Shown: one piece after another, positions 39,818 through 49,300 of the stretch
Numbering within the stretch: position 1 is the first letter of the stretch
How the letters are laid out: every line of letters starts with the position of its first letter
Origin: Caryophanales bacterium
GTDB taxonomy: Bacteria; Bacillota; Bacilli; Bacillales; Amphibacillaceae
Assembly: GCA_026168805.1 (NCBI GenBank)
Contig: JAPFDS010000020.1
Coordinates: 1 to 52,902, forward strand
DNA: 52,902 nt
Direction: 5' to 3'
The notes under the pieces: generated by a model
What the model was told of the DNA's origin: nothing
Databases searched by the model: none
What the model saw: only the letters and a program-made list of their open reading frames with translations
Translations under genes and position numbers: made by a program

Positions 39818-41185
39818 CTATTCATTTCTTTGCATTTGATCACTTGGTTCCGGTTCAATGGGATAATTTCCCGTAAAACATGACTGGCATACACTACGCT
39901 CAAATGTCGGCTGTTCAACAATTGCTTGCTCCATACCATCATTGGATAAAAACGCAATACTGTCTGCACCAATAATTTTACCAATTTCATCTAACGAATG
40001 ATTGGCTGCCATCAGTTCTTCTTTTGTCGACATGTCCACACCGTAATAACACGGGTTCGTAATCATTGGTGATGCAATCCGAACGTGGACTTCTTTGGCA
40101 CCTGCTTCTTTTAATAATTGTACGATATGCTTACATGTCGTACCTCTTACTAAAGAATCATCAATCATAATGACACGTTTCCCGTCAACAATCCCTTTTA
40201 CTGGAGATAACTTAATCTTCACACCTTGCTCTCTCAGTTCAGGGGAAGGTTTAATAAACGTTCTACCAATGTACCGATTTTTAATGATTCCCATTTCGTA
40301 TGGGAGACCAATTTCCTCGGCATATCCAATTGCCGCAGACGTACTGGAGTCTGGAACACCTGTTACTACATCTGCTTCAACTGGAGATTCTTTTGCTAAT
40401 TGAATACCGGTTCGTTTACGAGCGGAATGAACGTTAATTCCATTCAAATCACTATCTGGTCTCGAAAAATACACATATTCCATCGCACACATTTTCTTCG
40501 TTTTGCGCTTAGTAAAGTCTGTAACTTTCATACCTTCATCTGTAATGGTGATGAGCTCACCTGGTAAAACGTCCCGTTCAAACGTCGCTCCAATAATATT
40601 AAACGCACACGTTTCTGATGCAACAACATATGCATCTCCTAGTCTACCAATCGACAGCGGGCGAATTCCATGCGGGTCAATCGCCACATATAATGCTTTT
40701 TCTGTCAGCATTAAAAATGTATAGGCACCTACAAGTTCACGTAAAGCTTCTCCGATTTGCTCTTCGTTTAATGTATTGCCTCTTCGTTTCATTAAGTGTG
40801 CGAGCACTTCTGTATCTGATCGTGTTTGTAAAATACTACCTTCTTCTTCTAATTGTCCGCGCAATGCGTGAGCGTTCATGATATTACCATTATGAGCAAT
40901 GGCCATACTTTCCGTCTGTGAAGGAAAAAGTAGTGGCTGCACATGATTTTCATCTTCTTCATCTTGTGTAGCATTGCGTACGTGACCGATGGCAGATTTT
41001 CCTGATAATGTCTTGAAATCAACATCTTTAAACACGTCGTTCACAAGACCAACGCCACGATGATGTTTTAGTCGTTCACCGTCATTGACAACAAGTCCTG
41101 TTCCATCTTGTCCACGGTGTTGTAATGCGTGTAATCCATAATAAGTGATCTCTGCCGCTTTTTCATAGCCCCATATTCCAAACAC
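39818..41185 (-). CDS. purF: Amidophosphoribosyltransferase PurF, N-terminus abnormal
   Basis: First committed purine step: PRPP plus glutamine gives phosphoribosylamine. The protein is otherwise complete: [21 protein letters not shown]-type loop, the PRPP loop [13 protein letters not shown] (about 335-347), and iron-sulfur cysteines ([18 protein letters not shown]). The first standard start codon after a stop is the GTG at 41185 with GAGG 8 bases upstream, giving MFGIWG. The preceding in-frame codons read I-N-E-E-C-T before this GTG, so the conserved processing site and nucleophile Cys are present in DNA but lie upstream of the start. An ATA at 41203 overlaps the purL stop (ATAA). As written the glutaminase half would lack its nucleophile; a non-standard ATA start is the alternative. 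Confidence 0.88.
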   Translation of the reverse strand: MFGIWGYEKAAEITYYGLHALQHRGQDGTGLVVNDGERLKHHRGVGLVNDVFKDVDFKTLSGKSAIGHVRNATQDEEDENHVQPLLFPSQTESMAIAHNGNIMNAHALRGQLEEEGSILQTRSDTEVLAHLMKRRGNTLNEEQIGEALRELVGAYTFLMLTEKALYVAIDPHGIRPLSIGRLGDAYVVASETCAFNIIGATFERDVLPGELITITDEGMKVTDFTKRKTKKMCAMEYVYFSRPDSDLNGINVHSARKRTGIQLAKESPVEADVVTGVPDSSTSAAIGYAEEIGLPYEMGIIKNRYIGRTFIKPSPELREQGVKIKLSPVKGIVDGKRVIMIDDSLVRGTTCKHIVQLLKEAGAKEVHVRIASPMITNPCYYGVDMSTKEELMAANHSLDEIGKIIGADSIAFLSNDGMEQAIVEQPTFERSVCQSCFTGNYPIEPEPSDQMQRNE

Positions 41186-41199
41186 AGTGCATTCCTCAT

Positions 41200-43422
41200 T
41201 TATTTAGTAGATTTCAGTAAGTCAGCTATGGCATTGTTCCATGCTGTACTGATTGTTTCTCCTTTTTCTTCTAAGACAACTTCTTCATCCACTTGAATGT
41301 TGAACGTGTTTTCACTCGTAACTGTTCCAATATTTGTCGCTTCTTTCACCTTTTTCTCAAACGCTTTTTGATTTGATGGGTGTACGGTAACGACAAAACG
41401 TGATTGTGTTTCACTAAAGAGTGCAGTCGTTGCATCTCCAGTCAGTTGAACGTCTATTCCTAAAGCTTCACTGCCAATCATACTTTCTGCGAGTGTTACT
41501 GCAAGTCCACCTTCAGCGACATCTTCTGCTGAAGCAATCAGTCCTTCACGAATGGCTTCTAGGACAAGTTGTTGGTGCTTTTGTTCTTTCGCTAAATCAA
41601 GTTGTGGAGGAATGCCTTCATATCCTCCTGTTACGATATGTTGCAATTCACTTCCACCAAACTCAGCAGCTGTATCACCAATGACATAAATGAGGTCTCC
41701 TGCTTCTTGCAAAGAATTTGACGTCATGTAATCCGTTGATTCAAGAAGGCCTACCATTCCAATGATTGGTGTTGGGAATATTGGCTCTCCTGCAGATTGG
41801 TTGTATAGAGATACGTTTCCACTTACAACTGGCACATCCAGCGTTTCACAAGCTGTACTAATTCCTTGGATACTCTTTTCCATTTGCCAAAACACTTCTT
41901 CATTCGTAGGATTTCCGTAATTCAACCCATCTGTTAATGCAAGAGGACGAGCACCGACTGCCACTAGATTCCGAGCTGCTTCTGCTACAGCAATCTTTCC
42001 ACCCACTTCAGGATCTAAATACATATAGCGTGCGTTTGAATCTGCCGTCATTGCAATCGCTTTGTCTGTATGAGGGATTCCGACAATACCTGCTCCAAAT
42101 CCTGATTGACTAAGTACTTGTCCTTGGGCATCCCTATTAAAAGCTTCATATGCTGTCTGTTTATTAGCAATCGTTGGACGCTTCAGTAGTTCGTAAAATG
42201 TTTCTTTTACGTCTTCTACTTGCATCGTAACGGATCCACGTTTTTGGAATTTTTGATAATATGCTGCTTCTTTTGATGGTAAATGATAGACTGGAGCATC
42301 TTTATCTAACGCATCTACTGGAATGGATGCCTTACTTTCACCATGATGAAAAATGTTAAACTCTTTATCTTCAATCACTTCACCAATAACAACAGCTTCC
42401 ACATCATGTTTTTGAAAGACATCAATAATCTCTTGTTCGCGACCATGTTCAACGACGAGTAACATTCGTTCTTGGGATTCAGATAACATCATTTCATAGG
42501 CAGACATATTTTCTTCTCTTTGAGGAACCTTTTCCATATAAAGGGAAATTCCTGTACCGGCTTTACTCGCCATCTCTGCCGCCGACGACGTTAAACCAGC
42601 TGCACCCATATCTTGCATCCCGACTAACGCATCAGACTGAATGACTTCTAAACATGCGTCAATGAGACGCTTTTCAATCTCTGGATCCCCGATGGCTACA
42701 GATGATGTATGGTCTTCCTCTGCTGCAACTTCATCTGACGAAAATGTTGCCCCATGAATACCATCTCTTCCTGTATCACGCCCAGCATAAATAACACTGT
42801 TTCCTGTACCTGCTGCAATTCCTTTTTGGATGTCTTCATGATTAATCAGACCGACACACATCGCATTGACAAGGGGATTTTCTTCATAACAATCATCAAA
42901 TTGAATTTCTCCGCCTACTGTCGGAACTTCTAATGTATTTCCGTAGTGTGCCATCCCTCGAATCACTTCTGTATATAAATGGTTCGTTTTTTTATTTCCA
43001 AGTTGACCAAAACGAAGGGAATTTAATAGAGCAATCGGTTTTGCTCCCATGGAAAATACATCACGGACAATACCACCTACACCAGTTGCGGCCCCTTCAA
43101 AAGGTTCAACATATGATGGACTATTATGACTTTCCATTTTAAATACAACTGCTTGCTCATCGCCAATATCAACGACTCCTGCACCTTCTCCAGGACCCAT
43201 AATGACGTGTTCACCTTTTGTTGGAAATGTACTAAGGAGTGGTTTCGATGATTTATAACTACAATGTTCTGACCACATGCTGGCGAAAATACCTGTCTCC
43301 GTATAGTTCGGTCGACGTTGTAAAATACTCTTCACCTTTTCATACTCTTCATTCGACAACCCCATGTCAACATATGCTTTTTCTTCTTCAATTTGTTTTG
43401 GATCCAACTCTTGTACCATCAT
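41200..43422 (-). CDS. purL: FGAM synthase subunit PurL (small type)
   Basis: Converts FGAR to FGAM with ATP and ammonia. 740 residues, the short PurL that normally works with PurS and the glutaminase PurQ. Visible: NYTETGIFASMWSEHCSYK (about 40-58), GPGEGAGVVDIGD, PVEPFEGAATGVGG-type segment, DMGAAGLTSS (about 263-272) and the second-half AEAARNLVAVGARPLALTDG, here shorter pieces of a conserved stretch. SD GGAGGG before tandem ATGs. PurS and PurQ are not encoded in this window. Confidence 0.95.
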   Translation of the reverse strand: MMVQELDPKQIEEEKAYVDMGLSNEEYEKVKSILQRRPNYTETGIFASMWSEHCSYKSSKPLLSTFPTKGEHVIMGPGEGAGVVDIGDEQAVVFKMESHNSPSYVEPFEGAATGVGGIVRDVFSMGAKPIALLNSLRFGQLGNKKTNHLYTEVIRGMAHYGNTLEVPTVGGEIQFDDCYEENPLVNAMCVGLINHEDIQKGIAAGTGNSVIYAGRDTGRDGIHGATFSSDEVAAEEDHTSSVAIGDPEIEKRLIDACLEVIQSDALVGMQDMGAAGLTSSAAEMASKAGTGISLYMEKVPQREENMSAYEMMLSESQERMLLVVEHGREQEIIDVFQKHDVEAVVIGEVIEDKEFNIFHHGESKASIPVDALDKDAPVYHLPSKEAAYYQKFQKRGSVTMQVEDVKETFYELLKRPTIANKQTAYEAFNRDAQGQVLSQSGFGAGIVGIPHTDKAIAMTADSNARYMYLDPEVGGKIAVAEAARNLVAVGARPLALTDGLNYGNPTNEEVFWQMEKSIQGISTACETLDVPVVSGNVSLYNQSAGEPIFPTPIIGMVGLLESTDYMTSNSLQEAGDLIYVIGDTAAEFGGSELQHIVTGGYEGIPPQLDLAKEQKHQQLVLEAIREGLIASAEDVAEGGLAVTLAESMIGSEALGIDVQLTGDATTALFSETQSRFVVTVHPSNQKAFEKKVKEATNIGTVTSENTFNIQVDEEVVLEEKGETISTAWNNAIADLLKSTK

Positions 43423-43458
43423 AATCCCTCCGTGTGTTCTATTGTATTACCCATGTAT

Positions 43459-44763
43459 TTACTTTTTCTCAACTAAACCAATCCGATCAAAAATCTGATC
43501 CACATTTTTTAAATGGTACGTATAATCAAAGCAATCGTCTATTTCGTCTTTTGTTAAATGGCTTGTGACTGTATCATTTGCTGAAACAAGTTCCTTAAAT
43601 GAAGTTTCGGTTTCCCACGCTTGCATCGCAAGGGGCTGAACAACTCCGTACGCATCTTCTCGGGCAAGTCCTTTATCAATTAATGAAAGGAGTACTCTTT
43701 GTGAAAAAATAACCCCATATGTTTTATTAATATTTCGTTTCATATTTTCAGGAAACACGGTTAATTTTTGAATGACGTTGCTAAATCGATTCAACATATA
43801 ATTGAGTGCAATCGTCGCATCCGGTAAAATAATCCGTTCTGCGGATGAATGGGAAATATCACGTTCATGCCAGAGCGGTATATTTTCATACGCTGTCGTC
43901 ATATATCCACGAACGACTCGAGCCATTCCCGTCATATTTTCTGAAGCAATTGGATTGCGTTTATGTGGCATGGCTGAAGAACCAGTTTGTCCTTTAGCAA
44001 AAAACTCTTCTACTTCGCGAATTTCCGTTCGTTGCAAGCTCCGAATTTCAACTGCCATCTTTTCAATCGATGTTGCGATGAGTGCAAGTACAGACACATA
44101 ATGAGCATGACGATCTCGTTGGAGTGTTTGAGTCGATACGGGTGCCGCTTGTAATCCGAGTTGTTCACATACATGTTTTTCTACGAACGGGTCAATATTT
44201 GCATATGTTCCAACCGCTCCAGACATTTTTCCGAAGGCAACCCCTTTTGCCGCTGCATCAAAACGTTCTAAGTTCCGTTTCATTTCTTCATACCAGAGCG
44301 CTAATTTCAAACCGAATGTTGTTGGTTCGCCGTGAACACCATGGGTCCTCCCCATCATCACTGTATGTTGATGTTCGAGTGCTTTTTCTTGTAACACATC
44401 AATAAATCGTTCAATATCTGCACGGATAATAGTGTTCGCTTGTGTAAGCAAATATGATAAAGCTGTATCAACAACATCCGTTGACGTTAGTCCATAATGA
44501 ACCCATTTTCTTTCCTCCCCGAGGGATTCAGAAACGGCCCGTGTAAATGCAACAACGTCGTGACGCGTTTCAGCTTCAATTTCATAAATTCGCTCCACAT
44601 CAAAGGAGGCGTCTTTTCTAATTTTTTCAGCATCTTCGGTTGGAATCACTCCAAGTGTAGCCCATGCTTCACAGGCAGCAATTTCAACTTCAAGCCATGC
44701 TTCATATTTATTTTGTTCGGACCAAATGGCGCCCATTTCCTTACGTGTGTACCGTTCAATCAT
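43459..44763 (-). CDS. purB: Adenylosuccinate lyase
   Basis: Cleaves SAICAR to AICAR and adenylosuccinate to AMP. 434 residues of the fumarase superfamily: [13 protein letters not shown] (about 86-98), [14 protein letters not shown] (about 138-151), and the signature [11 protein letters not shown] (about 261-271) with the catalytic Ser loop. The ATG overlaps the purK stop. In B. subtilis purC, purS and purQ follow; here only 36 bases separate it from purL. Confidence 0.95.
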   Translation of the reverse strand: MIERYTRKEMGAIWSEQNKYEAWLEVEIAACEAWATLGVIPTEDAEKIRKDASFDVERIYEIEAETRHDVVAFTRAVSESLGEERKWVHYGLTSTDVVDTALSYLLTQANTIIRADIERFIDVLQEKALEHQHTVMMGRTHGVHGEPTTFGLKLALWYEEMKRNLERFDAAAKGVAFGKMSGAVGTYANIDPFVEKHVCEQLGLQAAPVSTQTLQRDRHAHYVSVLALIATSIEKMAVEIRSLQRTEIREVEEFFAKGQTGSSAMPHKRNPIASENMTGMARVVRGYMTTAYENIPLWHERDISHSSAERIILPDATIALNYMLNRFSNVIQKLTVFPENMKRNINKTYGVIFSQRVLLSLIDKGLAREDAYGVVQPLAMQAWETETSFKELVSANDTVTSHLTKDEIDDCFDYTYHLKNVDQIFDRIGLVEKK

Positions 44764-45899
44764 TTCAAGTCCTCCTCGAAGGGAATAGAGTTTTTCAGTA
44801 GTTCCTCGATATCTTTACCAATCCACGTAATATGTCCCATTTTACGCTTTACTTTTACTTCTGCTTTTCCATATAAATGAACAAAACTCTTTTCGTCCGT
44901 CGCGAGTGTTTCAAGTGCGCGTTCCATATGTTCTCCTAAAATGTTCACCATACAAGCTGGTTGATGTTGCTGAACAGGAATGAGTGGCAAGCCACAAATG
45001 GCGCGAATGTGTTGCCCAAACTGCGAGATATTGCACGATTCGATCGTATAATGTCCTGAATTGTGTGGGCGTGGTGCCATTTCATTAATATAGATTTCAT
45101 TTTCCACAACAAACATTTCAATCGCAAATGTACCAATGATATTCATCTCTTCGGCAATTCTTTTTGCCGCAATCATAGCTTTCTTTTCAATCGATTCGTT
45201 CACTTGCGCTGGTGCGACGGTTGTGTGCAATATTTGATGCATATGAACGTTTTCCGCGAGAGGGAAGAACGTAATGTCTCCATTTAATCCACGTGTAAAT
45301 ACAACGGACACTTCTTTTGTAAAAGGCATCCATTTTTCAACAATGCATGGATATGCTTTTTCGACAAACTCCATTGCGTCAGAAATATCTTCTTCCGTAT
45401 CAATTTTCAATTGTCCTTTACCGTCATAACCGCCACGGCATGTTTTAACAACTGCAGGTAGTGCAATCGTTTCGATGGCTTCCTTACTTTGTTCTGCCGT
45501 TTCAACAACTGCACATGGAGCAACTGGCAATTGTAACTTTTCTAGTAATTCTTTTTCACGTGCACGATGTTGTGTAATTCTAAGCGCTTCAGCACCTTGA
45601 GGTAACTTACCTTTTTTCTCGATATATGTTGCAGCTTCTACGTCAACATTTTCAAATTCATACGTGACAATATCACACGCTTTTGTTAATTGTTTAATCG
45701 CAGCCATATCATCGTACGCTGCAACAATTTGATCATGTGCTACTTGAGCTGTTGGGCAATCTTCTGTCGGATCAAGAACGATTACTTTATATCCCATTGC
45801 TGTTGCTTCATGTGCCATCATTCTTCCAAGTTGTCCTCCGCCAATAATTCCGATTGTTTTAGGTGGTAATGTTGGTTGATTATTCGTCTTCTGTTCCAA
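44760..45899 (-). CDS. purK: N5-carboxyaminoimidazole ribonucleotide synthase
   Basis: ATP-dependent carboxylation of AIR. ATP-grasp fold, 379 residues: [15 protein letters not shown] (about 15-29), [14 protein letters not shown] (about 150-163), [11 protein letters not shown] (about 273-283). Start: TTG at 45899 with GAGGGA 6 bases upstream, inside the end of purE (20-base overlap). Confidence 0.93.
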   Translation of the reverse strand: MEQKTNNQPTLPPKTIGIIGGGQLGRMMAHEATAMGYKVIVLDPTEDCPTAQVAHDQIVAAYDDMAAIKQLTKACDIVTYEFENVDVEAATYIEKKGKLPQGAEALRITQHRAREKELLEKLQLPVAPCAVVETAEQSKEAIETIALPAVVKTCRGGYDGKGQLKIDTEEDISDAMEFVEKAYPCIVEKWMPFTKEVSVVFTRGLNGDITFFPLAENVHMHQILHTTVAPAQVNESIEKKAMIAAKRIAEEMNIIGTFAIEMFVVENEIYINEMAPRPHNSGHYTIESCNISQFGQHIRAICGLPLIPVQQHQPACMVNILGEHMERALETLATDEKSFVHLYGKAEVKVKRKMGHITWIGKDIEELLKNSIPFEEDLK

Positions 45900-46377
45900 G
45901 AGTATCCCTCATTTCTTCTACTTTTTCATGCAATTGTTCTGTATATTCTTCGAGTTTCTTTGTTAGTTTTTCATCTGTCGTAGCAAGCATTTTTCCGGCA
46001 AATAAAGCAGCATTAATTGCCCCTGCTTTACCAATCGCCATTGTTGCCGTTGGTATTCCTCCTGGCATTTGGACAATTGATAACAATGAATCCATTCCAC
46101 CCAGTGCACTCGTCTGAATCGGTACACCGATGACCGGGAGCTGTGTTTGTGAAGCAACCATTCCTGGTAAATGCGCTGCCCCTCCTGCCCCTGCAATAAT
46201 CACTTTCAATCCACGTTCTTTTGCTTGTCGTGCATAATCAGCCATTAACTGGGGTGTTCGATGTGCTGAAATAACATCTTTTTCATACGGTATATTTAAT
46301 TCCTCTAGCATCTCACATGCGTGCTTCATCGTTTTCCAATCTGAATTACTTCCCATAATTACGCCAACTTGTGCCAT
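45880..46377 (-). CDS. purE: N5-CAIR mutase
   Basis: Moves the carboxylate of N5-CAIR to give CAIR. Small 165-residue enzyme: [11 protein letters not shown] (about 3-13), the active-site SAHRTP (about 39-44), [14 protein letters not shown] (about 65-78). First gene of the operon. Start: ATG at 46377 with AAGGGTG about 7 bases upstream; GTG at 46386 is inside that SD. Confidence 0.94.
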   Translation of the reverse strand: MAQVGVIMGSNSDWKTMKHACEMLEELNIPYEKDVISAHRTPQLMADYARQAKERGLKVIIAGAGGAAHLPGMVASQTQLPVIGVPIQTSALGGMDSLLSIVQMPGGIPTATMAIGKAGAINAALFAGKMLATTDEKLTKKLEEYTEQLHEKVEEMRDTLGTEDE

Positions 46378-46416
46378 ATATGTCACCCTTTTTATATACT
46401 CAATTTTTCTTTCTTC

Positions 46417-46542
46417 AATTTACTGAATTTCATAATACGTATTTTATGCTCCACCAATACAACATGTAGTTTCGTTAAAGCGTTCGAAACTACATGTTGT
46501 ATCGATATAGCTAGTTTCGGTAATTATGAAATTCACTCAATT
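46417..46542. repeat. Nested palindromic (MITE-like) insertion in the purE leader
   Basis: Outer arms 46417-46436 and 46523-46542 match over 18 of 20 bases (core tgaatttcataat). Inner arms 46457-46474 and 46485-46502 are 18 bp and perfect, with a 10-base loop. The unit lies between the riboswitch terminator and the purE SD. No coding content. Confidence 0.7.
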
Positions 46543-46592
46543 AAAAAAATCTATTCCTCTACTCTCTAGTATGAGAGAAGGTGAATAGACTT
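46543..46592 (-). terminator. Guanine-riboswitch terminator upstream of purE
   Basis: Minus strand TCTATTC...CTCTC pairs with GAGAG...GAATAGA, then TTTTTTT. CTCTCATA of its 5' arm (46571-46578) is complementary over 8 bases to TATGAGGG at the 3' side of aptamer helix P1, giving the antiterminator. Confidence 0.85.
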
Positions 46593-46657
46593 ATCCGGTG
46601 ATAAGGAACAACCATTGACCATAAAATAGAAGACAATCTTTGATGATTTGTACACAT
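46559..46657 (-). CDS. 32-codon ORF inside the purE riboswitch leader
   Basis: ATG at 46657 with SD AGGAGGAG 5-8 bases upstream. It reads MCTNHQRLSSILWS, then MVVPYHRISLFTFSHTRE, stop in the terminator. It occupies the space between aptamer and terminator and runs through the whole 5' arm of the terminator. No similarity that I recognise. Either a leader peptide coupled to attenuation or a chance frame; the SD is among the best in the region. Confidence 0.45.
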   Translation of the reverse strand: MCTNHQRLSSILWSMVVPYHRISLFTFSHTRE

Positions 46658-46717
46658 GCGTGCTCCTCCTATGGAAAGAATGGTTTTGGTATCAACCGCA
46701 TATAATCATTGATCTTC

Positions 46718-46785
46718 CCTCATAGTCCAACATTTACGGTGCAAGGTAGAAACTTTCAGGCCATATTCCTAAAAATATATGAGGT
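46718..46785 (-). promoter_or_regulatory. Purine riboswitch (guanine type) of the pur operon
   Basis: Minus strand: P1 CCTCATA/TATGAGG; conserved core GGAATATGGCCTGAAAGTTT, CTACCTTGCACCGTAAATG and TTGGACTATG. The discriminator base after GGA is C (ACTATG), as in guanine/hypoxanthine riboswitches. Binding would stabilise P1 and favour the terminator. Confidence 0.93.
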
Positions 46786-46851
46786 ATAAAGTTCGGTTGG
46801 CTCAGCCAACGTTAATAATCGCGACATTCGCTCGTTTGTTTTCATACGTTT

Positions 46852-46880
46852 ACAATACAAAAAAACTTGTCTATTGTCAA
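46852..46880 (-). promoter_or_regulatory. Sigma-A promoter of the pur operon
   Basis: Minus strand TTGACA (46875-46880) and TATTGT (46852-46857), spacer 17. Confidence 0.8.
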
Positions 46881-46882
46881 TG

Positions 46883-46926
46883 ATTCTCGAACAATTATTA
46901 TACTTCCGTGCTTAATGTTCGGATTT
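46883..46926. promoter_or_regulatory. PurR box pair upstream of the pur promoter
   Basis: AATGTTCGGATTT at 46914-46926 is an exact match on the minus strand to the PurBox consensus AWWWCCGAACWWT. ATTCTCGAACAAT at 46883-46895 matches 11 of 13 on the plus strand. The two are inverted and 18 bases apart (16-17 in B. subtilis), just upstream of the -35. The upstream box overlaps the end of the yebE-like gene. Confidence 0.75.
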
Positions 46927-47628
46927 AGAGTTTTTATTTGATAATCCACCGTTCGTAGCTTCTTTTTCCTCTTCAGAAGTAAACATTGAATCATCTTGAT
47001 CGCCAAAGTACTCTTCTGCTAGTTTTGTTCCCTGGTCTTCAAGCAACTCCTCTTCAATTTCTCCATGTTCTTCAAATTCTTCCTGGGATTTCTCTAAACG
47101 CTTCGTCCGTACTTGCTTCTCCCAGAAGCCACCTTTAATATTCGTTGGTTCATACGAAATAATAAATGCTTTCGGGTCAATGTTTTTAATGACTTCGTAG
47201 AGCATTAATTCGTACTTTCTCGGGGTTAATATTTGCATAGACAAACGGTCGCCTTCCATACCGTACGAAAACCAACTAGTTACACCGTATCCTTTTTCAC
47301 GTAATTGACGTGTGAAATCAATATGTGGATCAGAGGAAACGACATTGACCGTTATATAACCAAGTGCTAACTTTTCTTCAATGATGGATCCGACAATCAC
47401 ACCTAGTCCATATCCAATCGCATAAGCGATGATATTTTCAAAACGATCGAGGTTTTCCAATACGAGTCCTAGACCAATAATATACATAAATACTTCTAGC
47501 ACACTGACACTTGCGGCGATATATCTTTTTCCTTTTAATGTTAAAATCATTCGGATGGTGGAGAACGATACATAAATAATATTTACAACTAAAATAATTG
47601 AAACCATGACAAAAGCACTTTCAAGCAT
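46912..47628 (-). CDS. UPF0316 membrane protein, YebE-like (DUF5698/DUF2179)
   Basis: 238 residues. Three membrane helices at about 5-27, 35-52 and 60-80, then a cytoplasmic DUF2179 domain ([16 protein letters not shown]) and an acidic C-terminal tail ([16 protein letters not shown]). B. subtilis has yebE in the same position upstream of purE. DUF2179 may bind nucleotides, but function is unknown. Start: GGAGGG precedes the ATG at 47628; the longer frame to 47661 has no SD. Confidence 0.85.
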   Translation of the reverse strand: MLESAFVMVSIILVVNIIYVSFSTIRMILTLKGKRYIAASVSVLEVFMYIIGLGLVLENLDRFENIIAYAIGYGLGVIVGSIIEEKLALGYITVNVVSSDPHIDFTRQLREKGYGVTSWFSYGMEGDRLSMQILTPRKYELMLYEVIKNIDPKAFIISYEPTNIKGGFWEKQVRTKRLEKSQEEFEEHGEIEEELLEDQGTKLAEEYFGDQDDSMFTSEEEKEATNGGLSNKNSKSEH

Positions 47629-47691
47629 GTTGTTCCCTCCAGTACAGTACAAATCATGCATATAACATGATTTTAAGCGAGTTCAGTAATT

Positions 47692-47725
47692 AAAAAAGAG
47701 CTTTTCCAGCAATGGTCATGCTCTT
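47692..47725 (-). terminator. Terminator after the MOSC gene
   Basis: Minus strand AAGAGC and GCTCTT arms with an 18-base loop, then TTTTTT. Confidence 0.65.
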
Positions 47726-47747
47726 ACAATCTTCAATTCCCTCATTA

Positions 47748-48380
47748 TTATGCTTTACCAAATACCTTTTTACGAAGTCGGCGTCTCCAACTTTGTGCTA
47801 ATGCATCACACGCTAATAATGCACGAGTTCTTCTTAAATTATCAATCGGGGCTAAGGAAATTTCTTGACATGCCGCGATAGACCATTCAGGATATGGACG
47901 TTCAACTAACTCAAGATCAATTCTTGAAAGAACATATCCTTCTTCCAATACTCTAAAATACCAGCCTAATCGACCTGTTTGATTCATTTGTGTGGCTATG
48001 TCTTTATGTTTAATTCTTTCACCAAGCCTCTTATATGGTTGGAATGGTTGAGATACTTGAATAACTGCATCTCCAAATCTGTAAATGTCTCCTATACAAA
48101 CCGAATGTTCATCCATTTCTAAAACAGAAAAATTTTCCCCAAAGGAGCCTACATCTACATTTTCCACTTCAGCTACTTTTTTCCAGTACGTATAATGTTG
48201 AATCGGGTACGCAAAGATCGCTTGATCCTTCCCTCTTTGATGGTTCGGATTTGCAGCTTCATCACCTGTTAATCCCTTTTCTGCAAGCCATATTTGTTCT
48301 TCCACAGGCTTCATGGGCAAAACAGAAGTTTCACTGTTTTCTTTTCGAACCATTAATTTATGTACAAATGGCTCATTCAT
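47748..48380 (-). CDS. MOSC-domain protein (YiiM-like)
   Basis: MOSC proteins carry sulfur or molybdenum-cofactor groups; YiiM-type ones detoxify N-hydroxylated compounds. 210 residues with GLTGDEAANPNHQRGKDQA (about 38-56), YPIQHYTYWK, GSFGENFSV (about 79-87) and IGDIYRFGDAVIQVSQP (about 98-114). The position of the usual conserved Cys in 'QPR.PC' reads QPFQPYK here, so the proposed cofactor ligand is missing. Start: GGGAG 10 bases before the ATG at 48380. Monocistronic. Confidence 0.82.
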   Translation of the reverse strand: MNEPFVHKLMVRKENSETSVLPMKPVEEQIWLAEKGLTGDEAANPNHQRGKDQAIFAYPIQHYTYWKKVAEVENVDVGSFGENFSVLEMDEHSVCIGDIYRFGDAVIQVSQPFQPYKRLGERIKHKDIATQMNQTGRLGWYFRVLEEGYVLSRIDLELVERPYPEWSIAACQEISLAPIDNLRRTRALLACDALAQSWRRRLRKKVFGKA

Positions 48381-48441
48381 ACAACATCTACTCCCTTTCA
48401 TACTCCTCTAGTATAACCAATTTTTTTGTAAAGTGAAACTT

Positions 48442-48482
48442 CATTCAGTGGGGGGATTTTTTATTCATCCCTCCACTGAATG
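48442..48482. repeat. Hairpin 1 between the MOSC and msrA genes
   Basis: CATTCAGTGG-GGGAT pairs with ATCCC-TCCACTGAATG, nearly perfect, loop of T-rich bases. No T-run after it on either strand. Confidence 0.65.
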
Positions 48483-48506
48483 TTAGTTGAACAGAATCAG
48501 GGATTT

Positions 48507-48578
48507 ACGAGCAGTTTATCCCCCACTTATTTTCTTTGGATTTCTTGAAAATTTGGTGTGGGGGATATTACTGCTCGT
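48507..48578. repeat. Hairpin 2 between the MOSC and msrA genes
   Basis: ACGAGCAGT and ACTGCTCGT (9 bp) enclose, after a small internal loop, ATCCCCCAC and GTGGGGGAT (9 bp). No T-run. With hairpin 1 it fills most of the 346-base gap upstream of msrA. Confidence 0.65.
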
Positions 48579-48726
48579 TAATGCGTGACAAAAAGGAAAG
48601 AAACGGAATGTGAAACAGGTAGATTTGTTCTTGGGGAATTCTTCAATTCACTCACATGCTAGTTCATGATAAATATGATATAGTTTCTATACTTTCAATT
48701 TATTAACGTGAGTGGAGGAATAGACT

Positions 48727-49260
48727 GTGAAAGACAATTTAGAAAAAGCAATATTTGCTGGAGGTTGCTTTTGGTGTATGGTAAAGCCCTTTGATCAGTG
48801 GGATGGAGTGGCATCCGTACGATCAGGTTTTACCGGAGGACACGTAAACAACCCTACATATGAACAAGTAAAAGCAGGTCATACAGGACATTATGAAGCT
48901 GTTGAAATCGTGTACAATCCTCAGGTGATCTCTTATGAAGAAATCATTACTATCTATTGGCAACAAGTGGACCCAACAGATGATGGCGGACAGTTTCAAG
49001 ATCGAGGCGACATGTATAGAACAGCTATTTTTTATACAACAGAGGAACAACAGAAGATTGCCGAACAATCAAAAGCAGCATTGATCGCAAGTGGACGATT
49101 CAGTCAACCGATCGTCACGCCTATTCTTCCGGCACAAACGTTTTATGTAGCTGAGCAGTACCACCAAGACTTTTATAAAACAAACAAAGAAGCCTACGAA
49201 GCAGATCGCGCAAAATCTGGTCGTGACGCTTTTATTGAGACGCATTGGAAAGATCAATAA
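48727..49260 (+). CDS. msrA: Peptide methionine sulfoxide reductase MsrA
   Basis: Reduces the S-form of methionine sulfoxide in oxidised proteins. Catalytic motif FAGGCFWC (about 10-17) with the nucleophile Cys, [15 protein letters not shown] (about 35-49), and YFRTAIFY-type region read here as [14 protein letters not shown]. 177 residues; no MsrB is fused. GTG start with GGAGG 8 bases upstream. MFS gene follows 40 bases later, likely co-transcribed. Confidence 0.93.
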   Translation: MKDNLEKAIFAGGCFWCMVKPFDQWDGVASVRSGFTGGHVNNPTYEQVKAGHTGHYEAVEIVYNPQVISYEEIITIYWQQVDPTDDGGQFQDRGDMYRTAIFYTTEEQQKIAEQSKAALIASGRFSQPIVTPILPAQTFYVAEQYHQDFYKTNKEAYEADRAKSGRDAFIETHWKDQ

Positions 49261-49300
49261 TGGAAACAAAACATATGTTTCTTCTTGAAGGACGATATGT

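Noticed and set aside
41100-41197. ATG at 41198 as the purF start
   Set aside because: It is in another frame and encodes a sequence unrelated to PurF; it directly follows the purL stop by chance or as an ancestral trace.
43423-43458. Remnant of purC, purS or purQ in the purB-purL gap
   Set aside because: The 36 bases hold only the purL SD and a short frame (MGNTIEHTEGL) with no resemblance to these proteins.
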